DNA of 64,000 nt from Pseudomonas berkeleyensis (GTDB lineage Bacteria > Pseudomonadota > Gammaproteobacteria > Pseudomonadales > Pseudomonadaceae), in assembly GCF_014109765.1 (NCBI RefSeq), contig NZ_CP059139.1, forward strand, positions 1,550,001 through 1,614,000, written 5' to 3'. Positions 1-9,800 of the stretch are shown one piece after another. Both the position numbers and the translations under genes were made by a program. The first letter of the stretch is position 1, and each line of letters opens with the position of its first letter. The notes beneath the pieces were generated by a model. It worked only from the letters and a program-made list of their open reading frames with translations, ran no database searches and was not told the origin of the DNA.

Positions 1-595
1 GTGCCGTGACCTGCATGGCGTGCTGGCTTATGCCGAAGACCCTTGCGGTGCCGAGAACGGCTATTCCGGCCGCGAAGTGATGGCCGAGTTCCGTCGCGCC
101 ACCGGCCTGCCCACCGCGACCAACATGATCGCCACCGACTGGCGGCAGATGGGCCACACCATTTCCCTGCAATCGGTGGACATCCCGCTGGCCGACCCGC
201 ACTTCTGGACCATGGCCGGTTCCGTACGCGTGGCGCAGATGTGCAACGACTGGGGCCTGACCTGGGGTTCGCACTCGAACAACCACTTCGACATTTCCCT
301 GGCCATGTTCACCCACGTTGCCGCTGCCGCGCCGGGGCGCGTCACCGCCATCGACACCCACTGGATCTGGCAGGACGGCCAGCACCTGACGCGCAATCCG
401 TTGCGTATCGAGGGTGGCCTGGTGCAGGTGCCGAAGGCGCCGGGCCTGGGCGTCGAGCTGGACTGGGATGCGCTGGCACAGGCGCATGAGCTGTATTTGG
501 CTAAGGGCCTGGGCGCGCGTGACGATGCCATCGCCATGCAGTACCTGATCCCCAACTGGACGTTCAACAACAAGCGGCCCTGCATGGTGCGCTGA
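1..595 (+). CDS. gudD: D-glucarate dehydratase, C-terminal part (cut by window edge)
   Basis: The frame is open from the left edge, so only about the last 197 codons are visible. The enzyme dehydrates D-glucarate to 5-keto-4-deoxy-D-glucarate in the cytoplasm and belongs to the mandelate racemase branch of the enolase superfamily. The visible part is the end of the catalytic barrel: the segments [15 protein letters not shown] and GSHSNNHFD are hallmarks of glucarate dehydratases. By family knowledge the Asp of LADP and the His of GSHSN correspond to the catalytic Asp-His pair. It ends with the typical tail [10 protein letters not shown] transporter and galactarate dehydratase follow on the same strand, so this is an aldarate catabolic cluster. 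The next gene begins 172 bases downstream, beyond a palindromic repeat. Confidence 0.93.
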   Translation, partial: CRDLHGVLAYAEDPCGAENGYSGREVMAEFRRATGLPTATNMIATDWRQMGHTISLQSVDIPLADPHFWTMAGSVRVAQMCNDWGLTWGSHSNNHFDISLAMFTHVAAAAPGRVTAIDTHWIWQDGQHLTRNPLRIEGGLVQVPKAPGLGVELDWDALAQAHELYLAKGLGARDDAIAMQYLIPNWTFNNKRPCMVR

Positions 596-612
596 TCCGG
601 GAGTCGCGTTTC

Positions 613-670
613 CGTAGGGTGGGATTTAGCCCACGCTGACTAGAGTTGGTGGGCTGAAGCCCACCCTACG
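613..670. repeat. Palindromic intergenic repeat, TAGGGTGGG family
   Basis: The arms CGTAGGGTGGG and CCCACCCTACG form a perfect 11-base inverted repeat around a partly self-complementary centre. Related arms recur at 11604-11690 in this window. It lies between the glucarate dehydratase gene and its transporter, where a stem-loop could attenuate or stabilise the transcript. This looks like a dispersed REP-like element of the species; no T-run follows, so it is not a standard terminator. Confidence 0.8.
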
Positions 671-767
671 GGCTGAAACGGGACACCGCCGGCTGGCCCT
701 GCGGAGCTTTGCAGCAGTTTTTCAGTGCTTGGCGCAGATATAGTCTTTCCACACGCGAGTCTTCTCG

Positions 768-2126
768 ATGCAAGCAGCCAAACCGGGCCGAGCGCGTTAC
801 TCCATCCTGCTGGTGCTGTTCCTGGCCACGACGATCACCTTTGCTGACCGTTCCAGCATGTCGATCGCCGGTTCGGCGCTGCAGGAAGGGCTGGGCATCG
901 ATGCGCTGACGCTCGGCTACATTTTCTCGGCGTTCGGCTGGGCCTACGTGCTCGGGCAGATTCCGGGTGGCTGGCTGTTCGATCGCTTCGGTACCAAGCC
1001 GGTCTATATCCTGGCCTTGTTCGCCTGGTCGCTGCTGACCCTGTTGCAGGGTTTCGTCGATCTGTTGCCGGTGGCCTGGGCGATAACGACCATGTTCCTA
1101 TTGCGCCTGGCGGTGGGCTTTGCCGCGGCGCCCTGTTTCCCTGGCAATGCACGGATCATCGCGTCGTGGTTTCCCACGGCGGAGCGTGCGACTGCCACGG
1201 CCATTTCCAGCTCGGCGCAATACGCTGCCACGGCGTTGTTCGCGCCGCTGATGGGCTGGGTGGTCTACGCGTTCGGCTGGCAGCAGGTGTTCATCGTGCT
1301 GGGTTGCATGGGGCTCGCGCTGTCGCTGGTATGGCTCCGGGAGATGCACAGCCCACGCGAGCATCCGCGCCTGGGCGAGGCGGAACGAACGTTCATCGAG
1401 AGTGGCGGCGGCCTGATCGATCTGGAAACCCAGGCGACAAGCAAGGCCGGCCCGCAGTGGCGTCATCTGCGTCTGCTGCTTGGCCAGCGCACCTTGCTGG
1501 GCATCTATTTTGGTCAGTACTGCAACAACGCTATTACCTATTTCTTCCTGACCTGGTTTCCCGTTTATCTGGTGCAGGCGCGCGGCATGAGCATCATCGG
1601 TGCCGGGTTTGCCGCATCGGTGCCAGCGATTGCCGGTTGTGTCGGCGGTCTGCTGGGCGGCCTGTTGTCCGACGGTCTGCTGCGTCGTGGTTATTCGCTG
1701 ACCCTGGCCCGCAAGCTGCCGGTCGTGGTCGGCCTGCTGCTGTCGGGCAGCCTGGTGCTGTGCATCTACGCCGAGAGCGATGCTGCGGTGGTGGCGTTGA
1801 TGGCGCTGGCATTCTTCGGCAAGGGGCTGGGCTCGATGGGCTGGACGCTGGTGGCCGATACCTCGCCGCGGCAGATCCTCGGCCTGTCCGCCGGGCTGTT
1901 CAATACCTTCGGCAACCTGGCGGCGATCAGCACGCCTATCGTCATCGGTTATCTGGTCAGCCGCACCGGTTCGTTCGACTGGGCGCTGGCCTATGTCGCC
2001 GCCAATGCACTGCTGGCGGTCGTGAGTTTCCTGTTCATCGTTGGCCGTATTCACAGGATCGAGCTGGACGAGCAGTCGGGGGCCGAACCTGGCGCCCCCC
2101 GCTCGGCCTCTGGCTCGGTATCCTGA
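768..2126 (+). CDS. gudP: MFS transporter, glucarate/galactarate (ACS) type
   Basis: A 452-residue major facilitator protein of the anion:cation symporter family, expected in the inner membrane with about 12 helices and importing D-glucarate or galactarate with protons. The N-terminal stretch [20 protein letters not shown] and the loop [14 protein letters not shown] between helices 2 and 3 are characteristic of hexarate/hexonate carriers of the GudP/GarP/ExuT type. It sits between a glucarate dehydratase and a galactarate dehydratase, which supports an aldarate substrate; which of the two is preferred cannot be told from sequence. The start at 768 places the conserved N-terminal helix close behind a short basic leader. 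The gene symbol is given by context. Confidence 0.88.
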   Translation: MQAAKPGRARYSILLVLFLATTITFADRSSMSIAGSALQEGLGIDALTLGYIFSAFGWAYVLGQIPGGWLFDRFGTKPVYILALFAWSLLTLLQGFVDLLPVAWAITTMFLLRLAVGFAAAPCFPGNARIIASWFPTAERATATAISSSAQYAATALFAPLMGWVVYAFGWQQVFIVLGCMGLALSLVWLREMHSPREHPRLGEAERTFIESGGGLIDLETQATSKAGPQWRHLRLLLGQRTLLGIYFGQYCNNAITYFFLTWFPVYLVQARGMSIIGAGFAASVPAIAGCVGGLLGGLLSDGLLRRGYSLTLARKLPVVVGLLLSGSLVLCIYAESDAAVVALMALAFFGKGLGSMGWTLVADTSPRQILGLSAGLFNTFGNLAAISTPIVIGYLVSRTGSFDWALAYVAANALLAVVSFLFIVGRIHRIELDEQSGAEPGAPRSASGSVS

Positions 2127-2148
2127 TCGCACAAGAGGAGAAGCATTC

Positions 2149-3705
2149 ATGCAGTTGATTCCCCATCAGGATTCGCCCCGTTATATCCGCCTGCACCCGA
2201 CCGATAATGTCGGCGTGGTGGTCAACGACCAGGGCGTGGCCGCCGGCGGCCAGTTCGCCGATGGCCTCAAGGCCGTCGAAGGTATTCCGCAGAGCCACAA
2301 GGTGGCGTTGCAGGACATCGCCGAAGGTGGCGAGGTCGTGCGCTACGGTGAAGTCATCGGCTATGCACTGAAGCCCATCGCCGCCGGTAGCTGGGTGACC
2401 GAGCAGGTGCTGCGCATGCCCGAGCCACCGGTCTTGGACAACCTGCCCAAGGCGACCCTGCAAACCGCGCCTGGCGAGCCGCTGGAAGGCTACACCTTCG
2501 AGGGCTTCCGCAATCCGGACGGCAGCGTCGGTACGCGCAACATCCTCGGTGTGACCACCACCGTGCAATGCGTGGTCGGCGTGCTCGATCACGTGGTCGA
2601 GCGCGTGCGCAAGGAAGTTCTGCCCAAGTATCCCAACGTCGACGATGTGGTGGCGTTGTCGCACAGCTACGGCTGCGGCGTGGCGATCAGCGCGCCGGAT
2701 GCCGTGGTGCCGATCCGCACGTTGTACAACATCAGCCGCAACCCCAACTTCGGTGGCCAGGCGCTGGTGATCAGCCTCGGCTGTGAGAAGCTGCAGGCCA
2801 GCCAGTTGATGGATGGCGACCAGCTCACCAACGGCATGGATGAGGAAGATTGGCTGTTCCGCCTGCAGGATTCCGGCACTGGTTTCACCGGCATGGTCGA
2901 GCAGATCATGGACATGATCGAGGATCGCCTGAAGGTGCTCGACCAGCGTCGCCGCGAGACGGTACCGGCCTCCGAACTGGTGGTCGGTATGCAGTGCGGC
3001 GGCAGTGACGCCTTTTCCGGCATCACCGCCAACCCGGCGCTCGGCGTCGCTGCCGACCTGCTGGTGCGTGCTGGCGCTACGGTGATGTTTTCCGAGAATA
3101 CCGAGGTGCGTGACGGTATCCACCTGCTCACGCCGCGCGCCGCCAGCGTCGCGGTGGCCGATGCGTTGATTCGCGAGATGGACTGGTATGACCGCTACCT
3201 GCAGCGCGGCATGGCCGACCGCAGCGCCAACACCACGCCGGGCAACAAGAAGGGCGGGCTGAACAACATTGTCGAGAAGGCCATGGGCTCGATCGCCAAA
3301 TCCGGCAACAGCACCATTGCCGGTGTCGTCGCGCCGGGTGAGCGTATTCGCGGTAAGGGCCTGTGGTTCTGCGCCACCCCGGCCAGTGATTTCATCTGCG
3401 GCACTTTGCAGTTGGCAGCGGGCATGAACCTGCATATCTTCACCACCGGTCGCGGCACCCCCTATGGCCTGTCCATGGTGCCGGTGATCAAGGTGGCCAC
3501 GCGTACGCAATTGGCCGAGCGCTGGCCGGATCTGATCGACGTCGATGCCGGGCAGATCGTCTCCGGGCGCATGACCCTGGAGCAAATGGGCTGGGCGATT
3601 TTCCAGCTGTACCTGGATGTTGCCAGCGGCCGTAAGCAGACCTGCGCTGAACGCCTGCGCCTGCATAACGATCTGGTGCTGTTCAATCCGGCGCCAGTGA
3701 CCTGA
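2149..3705 (+). CDS. garD: Galactarate dehydratase
   Basis: A 518-residue protein of the GarD/UxaA family, usual length for galactarate dehydratase. It removes water from galactarate (meso-mucate) to give 5-keto-4-deoxy-D-glucarate, the same product as from glucarate, using a metal ion. Visible features are an N-terminal SAF-like domain (roughly residues 10-100), then the family signature [13 protein letters not shown], the Cys-rich stretches HSYGCGV and ISLGCEKLQ, and [19 protein letters not shown] in the middle of the main domain. I chose the ATG at 2149 because AAGAGGAG lies just upstream and the start gives the standard N-terminus; the open frame continues upstream. It follows the transporter by 22 bases, so the two are probably co-transcribed. 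Confidence 0.95.
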   Translation: MQLIPHQDSPRYIRLHPTDNVGVVVNDQGVAAGGQFADGLKAVEGIPQSHKVALQDIAEGGEVVRYGEVIGYALKPIAAGSWVTEQVLRMPEPPVLDNLPKATLQTAPGEPLEGYTFEGFRNPDGSVGTRNILGVTTTVQCVVGVLDHVVERVRKEVLPKYPNVDDVVALSHSYGCGVAISAPDAVVPIRTLYNISRNPNFGGQALVISLGCEKLQASQLMDGDQLTNGMDEEDWLFRLQDSGTGFTGMVEQIMDMIEDRLKVLDQRRRETVPASELVVGMQCGGSDAFSGITANPALGVAADLLVRAGATVMFSENTEVRDGIHLLTPRAASVAVADALIREMDWYDRYLQRGMADRSANTTPGNKKGGLNNIVEKAMGSIAKSGNSTIAGVVAPGERIRGKGLWFCATPASDFICGTLQLAAGMNLHIFTTGRGTPYGLSMVPVIKVATRTQLAERWPDLIDVDAGQIVSGRMTLEQMGWAIFQLYLDVASGRKQTCAERLRLHNDLVLFNPAPVT

Positions 3706-3717
3706 TCAGGAGTCTTC

Positions 3718-4659
3718 ATGAACAAACCCCGCGTGCTGCAAATCGGCCCGCTGAGCGAGCGCTTCAACCAAGAGCTGGCGCAACGCTATGAGGTGAGTGC
3801 CCTGTGGCAACAGGCCGATCCGCTGGCGTTTCTGCGTGAGCAGGGCGAGCAGTTCATCTACATGGTGTCCTCGGCGCGCTTCGGTTGTACGGCTGATCAA
3901 CTGCGGCTGCTGCCCAATCTGCGGGTGATCTGCAGTTTCGGTGTCGGCTACGACCCATACCCGCTGGAATTGCTGCGTGAGCGCGGCATCGCCATCAGCA
4001 CCACGCCAGATGTGCTCAACGACTGCGTGGCGGATCTGGCCATGGGCCTGATGATCGACAGCGCGCGGCTTTTGTCGGCGTCGGATCGCTTCGTGCGCAG
4101 TGGCGCCTGGAACAGCACCACGGGTTTCCCCCTGGCGCGGCGGGTCAGTGGCAAGCGCCTGGGCATCGTCGGTCTGGGGCGTATCGGCGAAGCGGTGGCG
4201 CAGCGCGCGGCAGGTTTCTCCATGCCGGTGCGTTACCACAATCGCCGTCCGGTCGTGGGCAGCCGCTATCAGCACGAGCCGGATCTGCTGGAACTGGCGC
4301 GCTGGGCGGATTTTCTGGTGTTGACCTGCCCAGGTGGCCAGGCCACCTATCACCTGATCGACGCCGAGGTACTCGCAGCGCTGGGGGCTGATGGTTTTCT
4401 GATCAACGTGGCGCGCGGCTCGGTGGTCGATGAGTCGGCGCTGATCGCGGCATTGCAAGATCGTGTGATTGCCGGCGCAGGCCTGGACGTTTATGAACGC
4501 GAACCCCAGGTGCCAGCGGCATTGCGCGAACTGGACAACGTGGTGCTGCTGCCACACGTCGGCAGTGCCAGCGTCGAGACCCGCCAGCAGATGGCCGATC
4601 TGGTGCTGGACAATCTGCAGAGCTTCATCGCCACCGGCAAGTTGCTGACCCCATTGTAG
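3718..4659 (+). CDS. D-isomer-specific 2-hydroxyacid dehydrogenase
   Basis: A 313-residue NAD(P)H-dependent dehydrogenase of the D-2-hydroxyacid family, likely reducing a 2-keto acid such as hydroxypyruvate or glyoxylate. The Rossmann motif GLGRIG lies near residue 149; the catalytic Arg is in INVARGSVVDE, the Glu in the segment AGAGLDVYEREPQ, and the His in LLPHVGSAS. It starts 12 bases after galactarate dehydratase with an AGGAG site, so it is the last gene of that operon. Its role in aldarate breakdown is unclear: the keto-deoxyglucarate route through 2-ketoglutarate semialdehyde does not need it, so it may act on a side product. The stop codon TAG is the first base triplet of a palindromic repeat. 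Confidence 0.87.
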   Translation: MNKPRVLQIGPLSERFNQELAQRYEVSALWQQADPLAFLREQGEQFIYMVSSARFGCTADQLRLLPNLRVICSFGVGYDPYPLELLRERGIAISTTPDVLNDCVADLAMGLMIDSARLLSASDRFVRSGAWNSTTGFPLARRVSGKRLGIVGLGRIGEAVAQRAAGFSMPVRYHNRRPVVGSRYQHEPDLLELARWADFLVLTCPGGQATYHLIDAEVLAALGADGFLINVARGSVVDESALIAALQDRVIAGAGLDVYEREPQVPAALRELDNVVLLPHVGSASVETRQQMADLVLDNLQSFIATGKLLTPL

Positions 4660-4708
4660 GGCGGGGGCAACCCGCCAACTGAGGCGGCGGGTTTCACCCG
4701 CCCTACGG
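4656..4708. repeat. Palindromic repeat, TAGGGCGGG family
   Basis: Arms GTAGGGCGGG and CCCGCCCTAC flank two smaller self-complementary hairpins (GGGGGCAACCCGCC and GGCGGGTTTCACCCGCC). The left arm contains the stop codon of the upstream dehydrogenase gene. A related copy is at 6724-6775. No T-run follows. Confidence 0.8.
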
Positions 4709-4908
4709 TTCTGTTCACCACCGAATATGCTGGGTAGCACGTGCTGCCTGGCCTATCGTTGCACTGCCACAAGCGGTGCAATCGTTCCTTACCTCACCTG
4801 CTGCATCCCCGGCGCACCACAAGTGCGCCGTTTTTCATGGTGCGCGGTGATGGCGCTGCCCGAGCCCTGTAGACTGTGGTGTTTTCCGCAGGCAAGGGAC
4901 AACCCACC

Positions 4909-5838
4909 GTGCAGTCGGTCATTTCCATCGCGCAACTGAACAAGACCTACGCGTCCGGGCATCCGGCGTTGCAGGGCATCAACCTGGATATTCGCCAGGG
5001 CGAGATCTTCGCCTTGCTCGGCCCCAATGGCGCCGGCAAGACCACCCTGATCAGCATCATCTGCGGCATCGTCAATCCGGGCGAGGGCAAGGTGCTGGTC
5101 GGCGGCAAGGACATCGTCCGCGACTACCGCGCGGCTCGCTCGCAGATCGGCCTGGTGCCGCAGGAGCTGGTCAGCGACGTGTTCGAAACGGTATGGGCGA
5201 CGGTCAAGTTCAGCCGCGGCCTGTTCGGCAAGAAGCCCGACCCGGCCTACCTGGAGCAACTGCTCAAGGATCTGTCGCTGTGGGACAAGCGGGGCGCCAA
5301 GATCATGGAACTGTCCGGCGGCATGAAGCGCCGGGTGATGATCGCCAAGGCGCTCTCCCACGAGCCGCAGATTCTCTTTCTCGATGAGCCCACCGCCGGT
5401 GTCGATGTCGAGCTGCGCCGCGACATGTGGAATATGGTCAGGCGCCTGCGCGAGCGCGGCGTGACCATCATCCTCACCACCCACTACATCGAAGAGGCCG
5501 AGGAAATGGCCGACCGCATCGGGGTCATCAGCAAGGGGCGCATCATCCTAGTGGAGGACAAGCAGGTGCTGATGCACAAGTTGGGCAAGAAGCAACTGAC
5601 CCTGCAGTTGCAGCAGCCGTTGTCCTGCGTGCCGGCCGAGCTGGCGCGCTATGGCCTGGAGCTGGCCGATCAAGGCCATGCGCTGGTGTTCACCTTCGAT
5701 GCCCAGCACGAGAACACTGGCATTGCCGAGTTGCTGCGCGACCTGGCCCAGCACGGCATCGACTTCAAGGATCTGCAGTCGAGCCAGAGTTCGTTGGAGG
5801 AGATTTTCGTGTCCCTGCTCAAGGAGTCGCGCGCATGA
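4909..5838 (+). CDS. ABC-2 type transporter, ATP-binding protein
   Basis: A 309-residue cytoplasmic ATPase driving the permease that follows. Walker A is GPNGAGKTT, the ABC signature is LSGGMKRRV, Walker B is [12 protein letters not shown] and the switch His is in [16 protein letters not shown]; the C-terminal 80 residues are the extra domain usual in ABC-2 exporter ATPases. It most resembles the YadG type. I prefer the GTG at 4909, preceded by AAGGGAC at good distance, over in-frame GTGs upstream at 4876 and 4879. It overlaps the permease gene by four bases (ATGA), so the two are translationally coupled. The substrate is unknown. Confidence 0.88.
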   Translation: MQSVISIAQLNKTYASGHPALQGINLDIRQGEIFALLGPNGAGKTTLISIICGIVNPGEGKVLVGGKDIVRDYRAARSQIGLVPQELVSDVFETVWATVKFSRGLFGKKPDPAYLEQLLKDLSLWDKRGAKIMELSGGMKRRVMIAKALSHEPQILFLDEPTAGVDVELRRDMWNMVRRLRERGVTIILTTHYIEEAEEMADRIGVISKGRIILVEDKQVLMHKLGKKQLTLQLQQPLSCVPAELARYGLELADQGHALVFTFDAQHENTGIAELLRDLAQHGIDFKDLQSSQSSLEEIFVSLLKESRA

Positions 5839-6596
5839 ACCTGTACGCCATCAAGGCCATCTACCTGTTCGAGCTGGCACGCACCTGGCGCACCCTGCTG
5901 CAGAGCATCGCCACGCCGGTGATCAGCACCTCGCTGTATTTCGTGGTGTTCGGCTCGGCCATCGGTTCGAGCATGACCCAGGTGCACGGTGTGAGCTACG
6001 GCGCCTTCATCATTCCCGGCCTGATCATGTTGGCGCTGCTGACGGAGAGCATCTCCAACGCCTCGTTCGGCATCTACATGCCCAAGTATTCGGGGAGTAT
6101 CTACGAGTTGCTGTCGGCGCCGGTGTCCTACCTGGAAATCCTTATCGGCTATGTCGGTGCGGCGGCGACCAAGTCGGTGATCCTCGGCATCATCATCCTG
6201 ATCACGGCGCGGCTGTTCGTCGATTTCGAGATTCAACATCCCGTGTGGATGGCGGCGTTCCTGGTGCTGACGGCGCTGACCTTCAGCCTGTTCGGTTTCA
6301 TCATCGGCGTATGGGCAGATGGCTGGGAGAAACTGCAGATCGTCCCGGCGCTGATCGTCACGCCGCTGACCTTCCTCGGTGGCGCCTTCTACTCGATCAG
6401 CATGCTGCCGCCAGCCTGGCAGACGGTGACCCTGTTCAACCCGGTGGTGTACCTGATCAGCGCGTTCCGCTGGAGCTTCTACGGCGTGTCCGACGTCAAT
6501 GTCGGGGTCAGCCTGGCCATGGTGCTGGGCTTCCTGGCTCTGTGCATCGCGCTGGTGGGCTGGATCTTCAAGACCGGTTACCGGCTCAAGAGCTGA
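5835..6596 (+). CDS. ABC-2 type transporter, permease
   Basis: A 253-residue inner-membrane protein with about six predicted helices, the partner of the ATPase upstream. The ABC-2 permease hallmark is visible around residues 180-215, where [18 protein letters not shown] is followed by the segment [13 protein letters not shown], matching YadH-type permeases. Its start overlaps the stop of the ATPase gene. No substrate-binding protein is encoded nearby, as expected for an exporter of this family. The substrate cannot be named from sequence. Confidence 0.88.
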   Translation: MNLYAIKAIYLFELARTWRTLLQSIATPVISTSLYFVVFGSAIGSSMTQVHGVSYGAFIIPGLIMLALLTESISNASFGIYMPKYSGSIYELLSAPVSYLEILIGYVGAAATKSVILGIIILITARLFVDFEIQHPVWMAAFLVLTALTFSLFGFIIGVWADGWEKLQIVPALIVTPLTFLGGAFYSISMLPPAWQTVTLFNPVVYLISAFRWSFYGVSDVNVGVSLAMVLGFLALCIALVGWIFKTGYRLKS

Positions 6597-6864
6597 GCCT
6601 GGCATTCGCGGCTGAAGCCACTCCTACAATCAAGGCGTACGCAATCTATGTAGGAGCGGCTTCAGCCGTGAAACGCGGAAAAAGAAGGGGGCACATCATG
6701 CGCCCCTTGTTCGTTTTCAGCCTGGAGGGCGGGTGAAACCCGCCATGAATAGGTGGTGGGTTGCACCCGCCCTACGGATTCGTGGGAGGCGCTTTAGCGG
6801 CGATTGGCTTCGAATCGTCGCGGCTAAAGCTCCTCCCACAGAAGCTCTACCGTGTTCGGCTTGC
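6597..6864. repeat. Intergenic cluster of three palindromic repeats
   Basis: Three different inverted repeats are packed between the convergent permease and inhibitor genes. At 6607-6670 the arms TGTAGGAGYGGCTTCAGCCG pair with two mismatches. At 6724-6775 is a GGGCGGGTGAAACCCGCC element related to that at 4656. At 6781-6840 the arms CGTGGGAGGCGCTTTAGCGG and CCGCGGCTAAAGCTCC pair imperfectly. Between the first two, 6686-6708 (AGGGGGC and GCCCCTT arms followed by GTTCGTTTTC) may be a weak terminator of the ABC operon. These look like insertion-prone dispersed REP-like units. Confidence 0.75.
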
Positions 6865-7257
6865 TCACTTCACCCGCAATTCACACTCGAAGGTTTCCGC
6901 CGGCGGTACGTTCGGCTCCCAGGGTTGCTGGTAGGTCAGTAGCAGTCGACCTTCGCCCGGCTCGCGAGCGGTAAAGCGCCAGGTGGAGATACCGCCAGCG
7001 CCCACCAGCCCAGCCTCTTCCGGGTTGCTGTACACCTCCGGGCCAAGGCTCTGCAACACGTTCGGCGCCGCATCACGCACTTCCCAGCGAAAGCCGGTGG
7101 TCGGGTTGCTCGGCAGGCTGAGAATCAATTGCTGGCCCTTGTTCAGCGTCAGTGGGCACTGCCGATCCTTCTTCAGCTCCAGCGTGCCGGATTGATGGGC
7201 ACAGGCGGTGAGCAGGGCCAGGGCGGGCAGGGTAAGCAGGCGCAAGGTGGCGTGCAT
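6865..7257 (-). CDS. icp: Chagasin-family cysteine protease inhibitor, lipoprotein
   Basis: A 130-residue protein with a lipoprotein signal peptide ending at LLTAC (Cys about residue 19), followed by an inhibitor I42 (chagasin) domain. The three loops that insert into the active site of papain-like proteases are visible: NPTTGFRW, GAGGISTWRF and QQPWEP. It should be anchored in the periplasm-facing leaflet and block papain-type proteases. The ATG at 7257 is chosen because it starts a proper signal peptide; the frame continues upstream without one. It lies 88 bases downstream of the Lon-type protease gene on the same strand, the same pairing I recall as PA0779-PA0778 in P. aeruginosa. Confidence 0.9.
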   Translation of the reverse strand: MHATLRLLTLPALALLTACAHQSGTLELKKDRQCPLTLNKGQQLILSLPSNPTTGFRWEVRDAAPNVLQSLGPEVYSNPEEAGLVGAGGISTWRFTAREPGEGRLLLTYQQPWEPNVPPAETFECELRVK

Positions 7258-7318
7258 GACGAACTCCAGTCGACGAAACCTGGGCCCAGCATAGCCGCAC
7301 CGGGGTGCGGCATGCGAG

Positions 7319-7342
7319 CCGTAGGGTGCGCCGCGCGCACCT
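7319..7342. repeat. Short palindromic repeat GTAGGGTGCGC
   Basis: GTAGGGTGCGCCGCGCGCACC lies between the lon-type gene and icp. Related units occur at 21449-21487, 34996-35015 and 41269-41290. The internal GGTGCGC and GCGCACC arms are complementary. Confidence 0.7.
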
Positions 7343-7345
7343 GGG

Positions 7346-9739
7346 TCAGTCGAACAGCACCTTGGCCACATCGCTGTAGCGTTTGGCGAAGTGCACGGTG
7401 ATGCCTTCCTTGAGATAGTCCGGCAGTTCCTCGTAGCTGCCGCGATTGGCCTCCGGGAGGATCAGCTCATGGATCTTCTGCCGCCGCGCCGCGATCACCT
7501 TTTCGCGCACGCCGCCGATGGGCAGCACCTGGCCGGTGAGGGTCAACTCGCCAGTCATGGCCACGCCTTTTTTCGGCGCCTGATTGCGCGCCAGGGAGAG
7601 CAGGGCGCTGGCCATGGTGATGCCGGCGCTGGGGCCGTCCTTGGGCGTGGCGCCTTCCGGTACGTGCAGGTGGACGAAGGCCTGGTCGAAGAAGGTCGGG
7701 TCGCCGCCGAACTGCTTGAGGTGCGAGCTGACGTAGCTGTAGGCGATCTCCGCCGACTCCTTCATCACCTCGCCGAGCTGGCCGGTGAGCTTGAAGCCGC
7801 GGTTGAGCGTATGGATGCGCGTCGCCTCGATGGGCAGGGTGGCGCCGCCCATGCTGGTCCAGGCCAGGCCGGTGATCACGCCAGTGCCGGCCAGCACGCG
7901 CTCGTTGCGGAACACCGGCATGCCGAGGGCTTCTTCCAGATCCTTGGCGCCTATACGGATTTTCGCGTCAGGATCTTCCAGCAATTTGACCACCGACTTG
8001 CGCACCAGCTTGCCCAGCTGTTTCTCCAACTGGCGCACACCGGCTTCGCGGGCATAGCCTTCGATCACCGCACGTAGCGCTGCATCGCTGATACCAAGGC
8101 GCGCTTTCGGCACGCCGGCTTTTTCCAACTGTTTGGGCCACAGGTGGCGCTTGGCGATGGCCAGCTTCTCCTCGGTGATATAGCCGGACAGGCGGATCAC
8201 TTCCATACGGTCGAGCAGCGGTCCGGGAATCGAATCGAGGGTGTTGGCGGTGCAGACAAACAGCACCTTGGACAGATCCAGGCGCAGATCCAGGTAGTGG
8301 TCGAGAAATTCGACGTTCTGCTCCGGATCGAGGGTCTCCAGCAGCGCCGAGGCCGGGTCGCCCTGGTAGCTGGTGCCCATCTTGTCGATCTCGTCGAGCA
8401 TGATCACTGGGTTCATCACCTCGGCTTCCTTCAGCGCCTGTACCAGCTTGCCGGGCATGGCGCCGATGTAGGTGCGACGATGGCCCTTGATCTCTGCTTC
8501 GTCACGCATGCCGCCGACCGAGAAACGGTAGAACGGCCTGCCGAGCGATTCGGCGATGGACTTGCCGATGCTGGTCTTGCCCACGCCGGGCGGGCCGACC
8601 AGCAAAACGATGGAGCCGGCTATCTCGCCCTTGAAGGCGCCGACGGCCAGGAACTCGGTGATGCGCTCCTTGATGTCGTCCATGCCGGCGTGGTGCTTGT
8701 CCAGCACCTTGCGTGCGCGACCCAGGTCGAGCTTGTCCTCGCCATGAATGCCCCAGGGCAGGGCAGTGGCCCAGTCCAGGTAGTTACGGGTGACGGCGTA
8801 CTCCGGCGAGCCGGCCTCGAGGATCGACAGCTTGTTCAGTTCCTCGTCGATGCGTTTTTTGGCGGGCGCGGGCAGGGTCTTGCCTTCGAGGCGGGCGAGG
8901 AATTCCTCGCGATCTGCGCTCTTGTCGTCCTTGCTGATGCCCAGCTCCTGCTGGATCAGCTTGAGCTGCTCCTTGAGGAAGAACTCGCGCTGGCGCTCGC
9001 CGATCTGCTTGTTCACCTCGGCGGACAGTTCTTTCTGCAGGCGACCGACCTCGACCTCCTTGCGCAGCAGCGGCAGCACCTTTTCCATGCGCTTGAGCAT
9101 GGGCACGGTGTCCAGTACGTCCTGCAGCTCGCGGCCCGAGGCAGTAGTCAGCGCAGCAGCGAAGTCGGTGAGTGGCGACGGTTCGTTGGGGCTGAAGCGG
9201 TTGAGGTAGTTCTTCAGCTCCTCGCTGTACAGCGGGTTGAGTGGCAGCAACTCCTTGATCGCGTTGATCAGCGCCATGCCGTAGGCCTTGACCTCGTCGC
9301 GCGGGTCGGCGGGCGCCTGTGGGTATTCGACTTCGGCCAGGTATGGGCCGCGGCGGCTTAGCCAGCCGCGAATGCGTACACGAGTAAGGCCTTGAGCGAC
9401 GAACTGCAGCTTGCCGCCTTCCTCGCTGACATGGTGTACGCGCACCAGGGTGCCGTGTTCGGGCAGGCTGTCGAGGTCGAACTCACCATTCTCGTCAGGC
9501 GGGTTGTCGACGTAGAACACCGCCAGGCACTTGTGCTCGGTGTTGTCCACGCGCTTGAGCGTGCGCCCCCAGGGATGCTCGTTGACGATCACCGGCAGTA
9601 CCTGGGCTGGGAAGAACGGGCGGTTGTGAATGGGGATGATGTAGAGCTTGTCCGGCAGCCTTTGCGCGGGCAGCACCAGGCCGGTGGTGGATTGCGCGTT
9701 TTCTTCGACAGCTTCGGAGTGGATGTCCTGATCGTTCAT
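7346..9739 (-). CDS. asrA: ATP-dependent Lon-type protease (second Lon, AsrA-like)
   Basis: A 797-residue cytoplasmic AAA+ serine protease. The order is the N-terminal substrate-binding domain (to about residue 230), a long helical section, the ATPase with Walker [10 protein letters not shown] near residue 373 and Walker B VIMLDEID near 446, then the protease domain with the catalytic Ser in KDGPSAGI near 703 and Lys in [10 protein letters not shown] near 746. Pseudomonads carry two Lon proteins; the N-terminus, length and neighbourhood (icp downstream, pruR nearby) match the AsrA type (PA0779) known from aminoglycoside-induced heat-shock responses, rather than housekeeping Lon. A sigma-32-like promoter directly upstream fits stress induction. 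Confidence 0.93.
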   Translation of the reverse strand: MNDQDIHSEAVEENAQSTTGLVLPAQRLPDKLYIIPIHNRPFFPAQVLPVIVNEHPWGRTLKRVDNTEHKCLAVFYVDNPPDENGEFDLDSLPEHGTLVRVHHVSEEGGKLQFVAQGLTRVRIRGWLSRRGPYLAEVEYPQAPADPRDEVKAYGMALINAIKELLPLNPLYSEELKNYLNRFSPNEPSPLTDFAAALTTASGRELQDVLDTVPMLKRMEKVLPLLRKEVEVGRLQKELSAEVNKQIGERQREFFLKEQLKLIQQELGISKDDKSADREEFLARLEGKTLPAPAKKRIDEELNKLSILEAGSPEYAVTRNYLDWATALPWGIHGEDKLDLGRARKVLDKHHAGMDDIKERITEFLAVGAFKGEIAGSIVLLVGPPGVGKTSIGKSIAESLGRPFYRFSVGGMRDEAEIKGHRRTYIGAMPGKLVQALKEAEVMNPVIMLDEIDKMGTSYQGDPASALLETLDPEQNVEFLDHYLDLRLDLSKVLFVCTANTLDSIPGPLLDRMEVIRLSGYITEEKLAIAKRHLWPKQLEKAGVPKARLGISDAALRAVIEGYAREAGVRQLEKQLGKLVRKSVVKLLEDPDAKIRIGAKDLEEALGMPVFRNERVLAGTGVITGLAWTSMGGATLPIEATRIHTLNRGFKLTGQLGEVMKESAEIAYSYVSSHLKQFGGDPTFFDQAFVHLHVPEGATPKDGPSAGITMASALLSLARNQAPKKGVAMTGELTLTGQVLPIGGVREKVIAARRQKIHELILPEANRGSYEELPDYLKEGITVHFAKRYSDVAKVLFD

Positions 9740-9768
9740 GGAGCACCTTTGCTTGCACGTTGGTTGCT

Positions 9769-9797
9769 ACATGGGGCGACGTAGGGGTTATTTCAAC
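9769..9797 (-). promoter_or_regulatory. Sigma-32 (RpoH) type promoter of the lon-type gene
   Basis: On the minus strand the sequence reads GTTGAAA, then 14 bases, then CCCCATGT, a near-perfect match to the heat-shock consensus CTTGAAA-N11-16-CCCCATNT. The -10 element ends 29 bases before the ATG of the Lon-type protease at 9739, leaving a short leader. Confidence 0.8.
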
Positions 9798-9800
9798 GTT

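Noticed and set aside
2035..3666. 543-codon frame opposite garD
   Set aside because: Antisense shadow without recognisable domain; galactarate dehydratase is full length on the plus strand.
8144..9361. 405-codon open frame on the plus strand opposite the Lon-type gene
   Set aside because: Shadow of a GC-rich gene; no family resemblance, while the minus strand encodes a complete Lon.
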